Source of the DNA: Clostridiaceae bacterium
GTDB taxonomy: Bacteria; Bacillota; Clostridia; Peptostreptococcales; Natronincolaceae
DNA length: 46,821 bases
Direction of reading: 5' to 3'
Assembly (NCBI GenBank): GCA_018432235.1
Contig: JAHDLO010000002.1
Coordinates: forward strand, 1-46,821
Below the pieces are notes generated by a model. The model saw only the letters and a program-made list of their open reading frames with translations, was not told the origin of the DNA and made no database searches. Both the position numbers and the translations under genes were made by a program. Shown piece by piece: positions 43,416 to 46,821 of the stretch. How positions within the stretch are numbered: the first letter of the stretch is position 1; every line of letters begins with the position of its first letter.

Positions 43416-44359
43416 TATCTACCTTCCTCCTTAAACCATAAAAAAGTTTTCTTCAACCCCTCTGAAAGAGAATAGTTAACCCGCCACTGCAATTCTCTTT
43501 GAATTTTTGTTGAATCGATATTCCTCCTTCTCACCACATCTACAGGTCTTTTGTGCTTGAATTCTACTAAGCTATCAGGATGTCCAGTGCTCTTCTTTAC
43601 TTCATCTGCAATTTTCAAAATAGTGGTTTCAACGCCGGTGCCTACATTATATACCTGACCAATTGCACCGTCATTTATAGCAGCCAGCAGGAAAGCATCT
43701 AGGGCATCCTCTATAAAGGTAAAATCTCTGGTTTGTTGACCATCACCATAAATTATCAATGGCATATCATTATCTATTGCTTCAAAAAATTTAGCCACTA
43801 CACCGCAATATGGATTTAGAATTGTTTGACCTGGCCCATAAACATTTGACAGCCTCAGCACCACTGTAGGTGTATGATACATGCTGTGATAAACACTGCA
43901 ATAATGCTCAGCAGAAAATTTACTTGCTGAATAAGGGAGTTCGATTTTGTAATAATCCTCCGTCGTGGGCAATAGTGTGGCTGCGCCATAAACGGAGGTA
44001 GTGGAAGCATATATAAACCGCCTTAATTTCAAGCAGTGCTTATGCGCACTTTGGAGTAAGTTAAAACCGCCTATCAGGTTTGTATTTAAATCCAGCTCGA
44101 TGTCGATGACTGATTTAATGATATTGGAGCAAGCCAAATGAAAAATATATTCAACCCTTGGCATAATTTCATCAAGGACTCTTTTATTTGTTATACTATC
44201 CTTAATGAAGGTAATTTTCTCTGATTCTGGTATAGCCTCTAATTGTCCTGTAGATAAATCATCTATCACATAAATATGTTGGCTTATAGGTAAAATTCTT
44301 CTGATTAGCTGAGATCCTATAAAGCCTGCGCCACCTGTAACCAACACGTTGCCAAACAT
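43415..44359 (-). CDS. NAD-dependent nucleotide-sugar epimerase/dehydratase
   Basis: A 314-residue extended short-chain dehydrogenase. The NAD loop is V-T-G-G-A-G-F-I-G-S near 6-15. The catalytic Y-x-x-x-K is in Y-S-A-S-K-F-S-A-E near 145. Y-G-D-G-Q-Q-T-R-D-F-T-F-I-E-D near 210 is typical of UDP-GlcNAc/UDP-Glc 4-epimerases and relatives. It could convert UDP-GlcNAc to UDP-GalNAc or epimerise the diacetamido sugar. The ATG at 44359 is preceded by GTG, which could also serve as start. AAGGAGGG upstream. Confidence 0.87.
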   Translation of the reverse strand: MFGNVLVTGGAGFIGSQLIRRILPISQHIYVIDDLSTGQLEAIPESEKITFIKDSITNKRVLDEIMPRVEYIFHLACSNIIKSVIDIELDLNTNLIGGFNLLQSAHKHCLKLRRFIYASTTSVYGAATLLPTTEDYYKIELPYSASKFSAEHYCSVYHSMYHTPTVVLRLSNVYGPGQTILNPYCGVVAKFFEAIDNDMPLIIYGDGQQTRDFTFIEDALDAFLLAAINDGAIGQVYNVGTGVETTILKIADEVKKSTGHPDSLVEFKHKRPVDVVRRRNIDSTKIQRELQWRVNYSLSEGLKKTFLWFKEEGR

Positions 44360-44377
44360 CACTGAAATCCCTCCTTG

Positions 44378-45379
44378 TTAACGCCTTCTTTGCTTCTGCT
44401 TTAATAGAAGCTCTGCCTTTGGCCAAATTGTATTTATATTTTTTACGTAGGTAAAACTCTCAATAACGCTTCGACGAGCATTGGCTCCTATTTCATATCT
44501 TAAATCAGGCTTATTAATATAGTATTTTACTAATGCCTTAGTTTCCTCAGCTGAGCTTGAAAGTACAAGCTCTTTCCCCTCCTTAAAATAGTCAGTAATT
44601 CCTTTAGTTCTACTAGCTATCATAAAGGCACCCGAGCCCAATATTTCAAAGGTACGTTGTGTCACCTGATCTTCTGCATTTTGAACACCCAAAACGATCT
44701 TAGAGGAACGATAAACATTCCCTGACCTGCCATATAAAAGATAACCTTGAAGCCAATTTCTGGGTACGGTTACTCCGAACTCAGTTTTTATACGAACTTC
44801 GTCCTTCTTCCAATCTGAGCCCCAAATATGAACCTTTTGCCCAGTCTCAACCAAAGGGAAAAGTAAATGTCTAAGGCTATCATATCGGTAGGTTCTTTTA
44901 AATAGATGTGTTGACCCTACAAATGAAATATCATATATCTCTTTATCAGTTTTTTTCTTTCCAGAAAAAATTCTGGGATTGAAGGCAAAGTTAAGATAGC
45001 TTGAAGGTATACCCATAGCCTCATATTTTACTATGCATTTCGGATGTATCGTCCATACTAAATCCGGCCTTGTTCTTTGTACATATGGCAGGGACCAATC
45101 GTCATAGTTTATCAGGTCTTCCGTAGCCCAATAAATGTGAAAAAGTCCATATTTTCTGCACAACCTAGGTACAATATCAATAAATCGAGAAAAAAGCCTA
45201 CGATTGTAGCCTACAGTAACTAAAATATCCGGTTTAAAATAAGCAATTCCTTTTTCTACCTCATCAGGTATCCACGAGGATTGATACATTATTTCATGGC
45301 CTAGCTGAGCCAAGGAATCTCCTAGACTATTTATACAGTAGGTACGATGATCTAGTATAAATATTTTATAGCCCCCCAT
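44378..45379 (-). CDS. CgeB-like glycosyltransferase (DUF3880/Glyco_trans_1_2)
   Basis: A 333-residue protein resembling the CgeB family. B. subtilis CgeB is made in the mother cell and is thought to glycosylate the spore crust. The N-terminal half contains D-I-L-V-T-V-G-Y-N near 57 and the C-terminal half Q-R-T-F-E-I-L-G-S-G-A-F-M-I-A-S near 240, followed by F-K-E-G-K-E-L-V near 266. I choose the ATG at 45379 after GGGGTG; a longer frame has no good site. It is divergent from the collagen-like gene and has a sigma-K-type promoter upstream. First gene of an operon with the epimerase and paralogue 3. Confidence 0.75.
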   Translation of the reverse strand: MGGYKIFILDHRTYCINSLGDSLAQLGHEIMYQSSWIPDEVEKGIAYFKPDILVTVGYNRRLFSRFIDIVPRLCRKYGLFHIYWATEDLINYDDWSLPYVQRTRPDLVWTIHPKCIVKYEAMGIPSSYLNFAFNPRIFSGKKKTDKEIYDISFVGSTHLFKRTYRYDSLRHLLFPLVETGQKVHIWGSDWKKDEVRIKTEFGVTVPRNWLQGYLLYGRSGNVYRSSKIVLGVQNAEDQVTQRTFEILGSGAFMIASRTKGITDYFKEGKELVLSSSAEETKALVKYYINKPDLRYEIGANARRSVIESFTYVKNINTIWPKAELLLKQKQRRR

Positions 45380-45436
45380 ACATTTCACCCCTTTAGTAGA
45401 AGCCCTGCTATAGTTAATATGAGCCGGTTCATATAG

Positions 45437-45464
45437 TATTTTATGCTCTATCAAGGTCATGTGT
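45437..45464 (-). promoter_or_regulatory. Candidate sigma-K promoter of the CgeB-like operon
   Basis: On the minus strand AC, a 17-bp spacer and CATAAAATA match the sigma-K consensus AC-N16-17-CATANNNTA. About 58 bp upstream of the ATG. Confidence 0.5.
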
Positions 45465-45658
45465 CACAGGCTTACCGCTTTTTCTTATATTATCAACTAA
45501 GCAAAGGATATCTGCACCATCCATCGACTACCATCCATATACTATGAAGAGTAGCAGCTTTAGGTGTCGTTTTCACAGTCTTCCACCGCTTCACGCAACT
45601 CACCTCATTGATGACAAATATTTATTTTGTGGCAACAGGTCTTTTTATGATATAAGTA

Positions 45659-45686
45659 ACACCAGACTAATTTCTAACATATAGTA
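45659..45686 (+). promoter_or_regulatory. Candidate sigma-K promoter of the collagen-like gene
   Basis: AC (45659-45660), a 17-bp spacer and CATATAGTA (45678-45686). It would leave an untranslated leader of about 125 bases. Confidence 0.5.
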
Positions 45687-45816
45687 TTTTAAGGGGATGT
45701 GAATGTTTTAAAATATCAATTTGGTAAGTATACTAGATTTTTTATATAACCAAAAATATGCTTTAAAATTATCCATCTGCAGTATTATCATTTTAATGTA
45801 AAGAGGTGAAAAAGGA

Positions 45817-46821
<1,005 letters not shown>

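Larger units (their letters stand above)
45380..45816. other. Divergent regulatory region between CgeB-like and collagen-like genes
   Basis: A 437-bp region with no gene. It contains two copies of CATATAGTATTTTA (45430-45443 and 45678-45691) and sigma-K-type promoter matches facing both ways. It probably controls both transcripts at the same sporulation stage. Confidence 0.6.

Overview
The window looks like a chromosomal segment of a low-GC, endospore-forming Gram-positive bacterium of the class Clostridia. The reasons are AGGAGG-type ribosome binding sites throughout, lipoprotein signals, a stand-alone S4 paralogue, an accBCDA operon, an ECF sigma factor with a DUF4179 anti-sigma factor, and at the right end a set of sporulation-surface genes (CgeB-like, YheC/D-like, C1q-like and collagen-like). 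I cannot name the genus from this sequence alone. Most genes are on the minus strand.

Left part (1-16.5 kb). A helically phased array of ~20-bp repeats (1-355) is followed by an HD phosphohydrolase, oligoendopeptidase F, an S4 paralogue with a Fur-type box on its promoter, a luxE-luxC-like pair without luciferase, a chemoreceptor, a histidine phosphatase, a frameshifted gene, a UPF0316 protein, an L,D-transpeptidase-like lipoprotein, an ECF sigma/anti-sigma pair and a C1q-like protein preceded by a very good sigma-K-type promoter.

Middle (16.5-32.3 kb). The acetyl-CoA carboxylase operon accB-accC-accD-accA has a possible FapR operator, and its AccD lacks the usual zinc ribbon. Then come a DUF1801 protein, two lipoproteins, a TetR regulator divergent from an ABC exporter with two matched operator-like inverted repeats between them, a decayed gene with a large internal deletion, an ABC exporter plus two-component system operon, a YgjP-type metallopeptidase, and a REP-associated transposase (RAYT) element with an internally deleted miniature derivative.

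Right part (32.3-46.8 kb). This is the most interesting region. Four genes encode a complete WbpA/B/E/D-type route from UDP-GlcNAc to UDP-2,3-diacetamido-2,3-dideoxy-glucuronate. Beside them lie a YheC/D ATP-grasp protein, a GT4 glycosyltransferase, a DNRLRE-like protein, three paralogous glycosyltransferases that share an E-I-A-G-Q signature, a DUF4855-like protein, a sugar-nucleotide epimerase, a CgeB-like glycosyltransferase and, divergently, an NTTRR-F1/collagen-like protein that runs off the window end. Sigma-E/K-type promoter matches precede several of these genes. My working model is a mother-cell-expressed machine that builds a diacetamido-uronic-acid-containing glycan and attaches it to a collagen-like spore-surface filament. 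Family assignments rest on motifs visible in the sequence; the link to spores and the glycan structure are inference.
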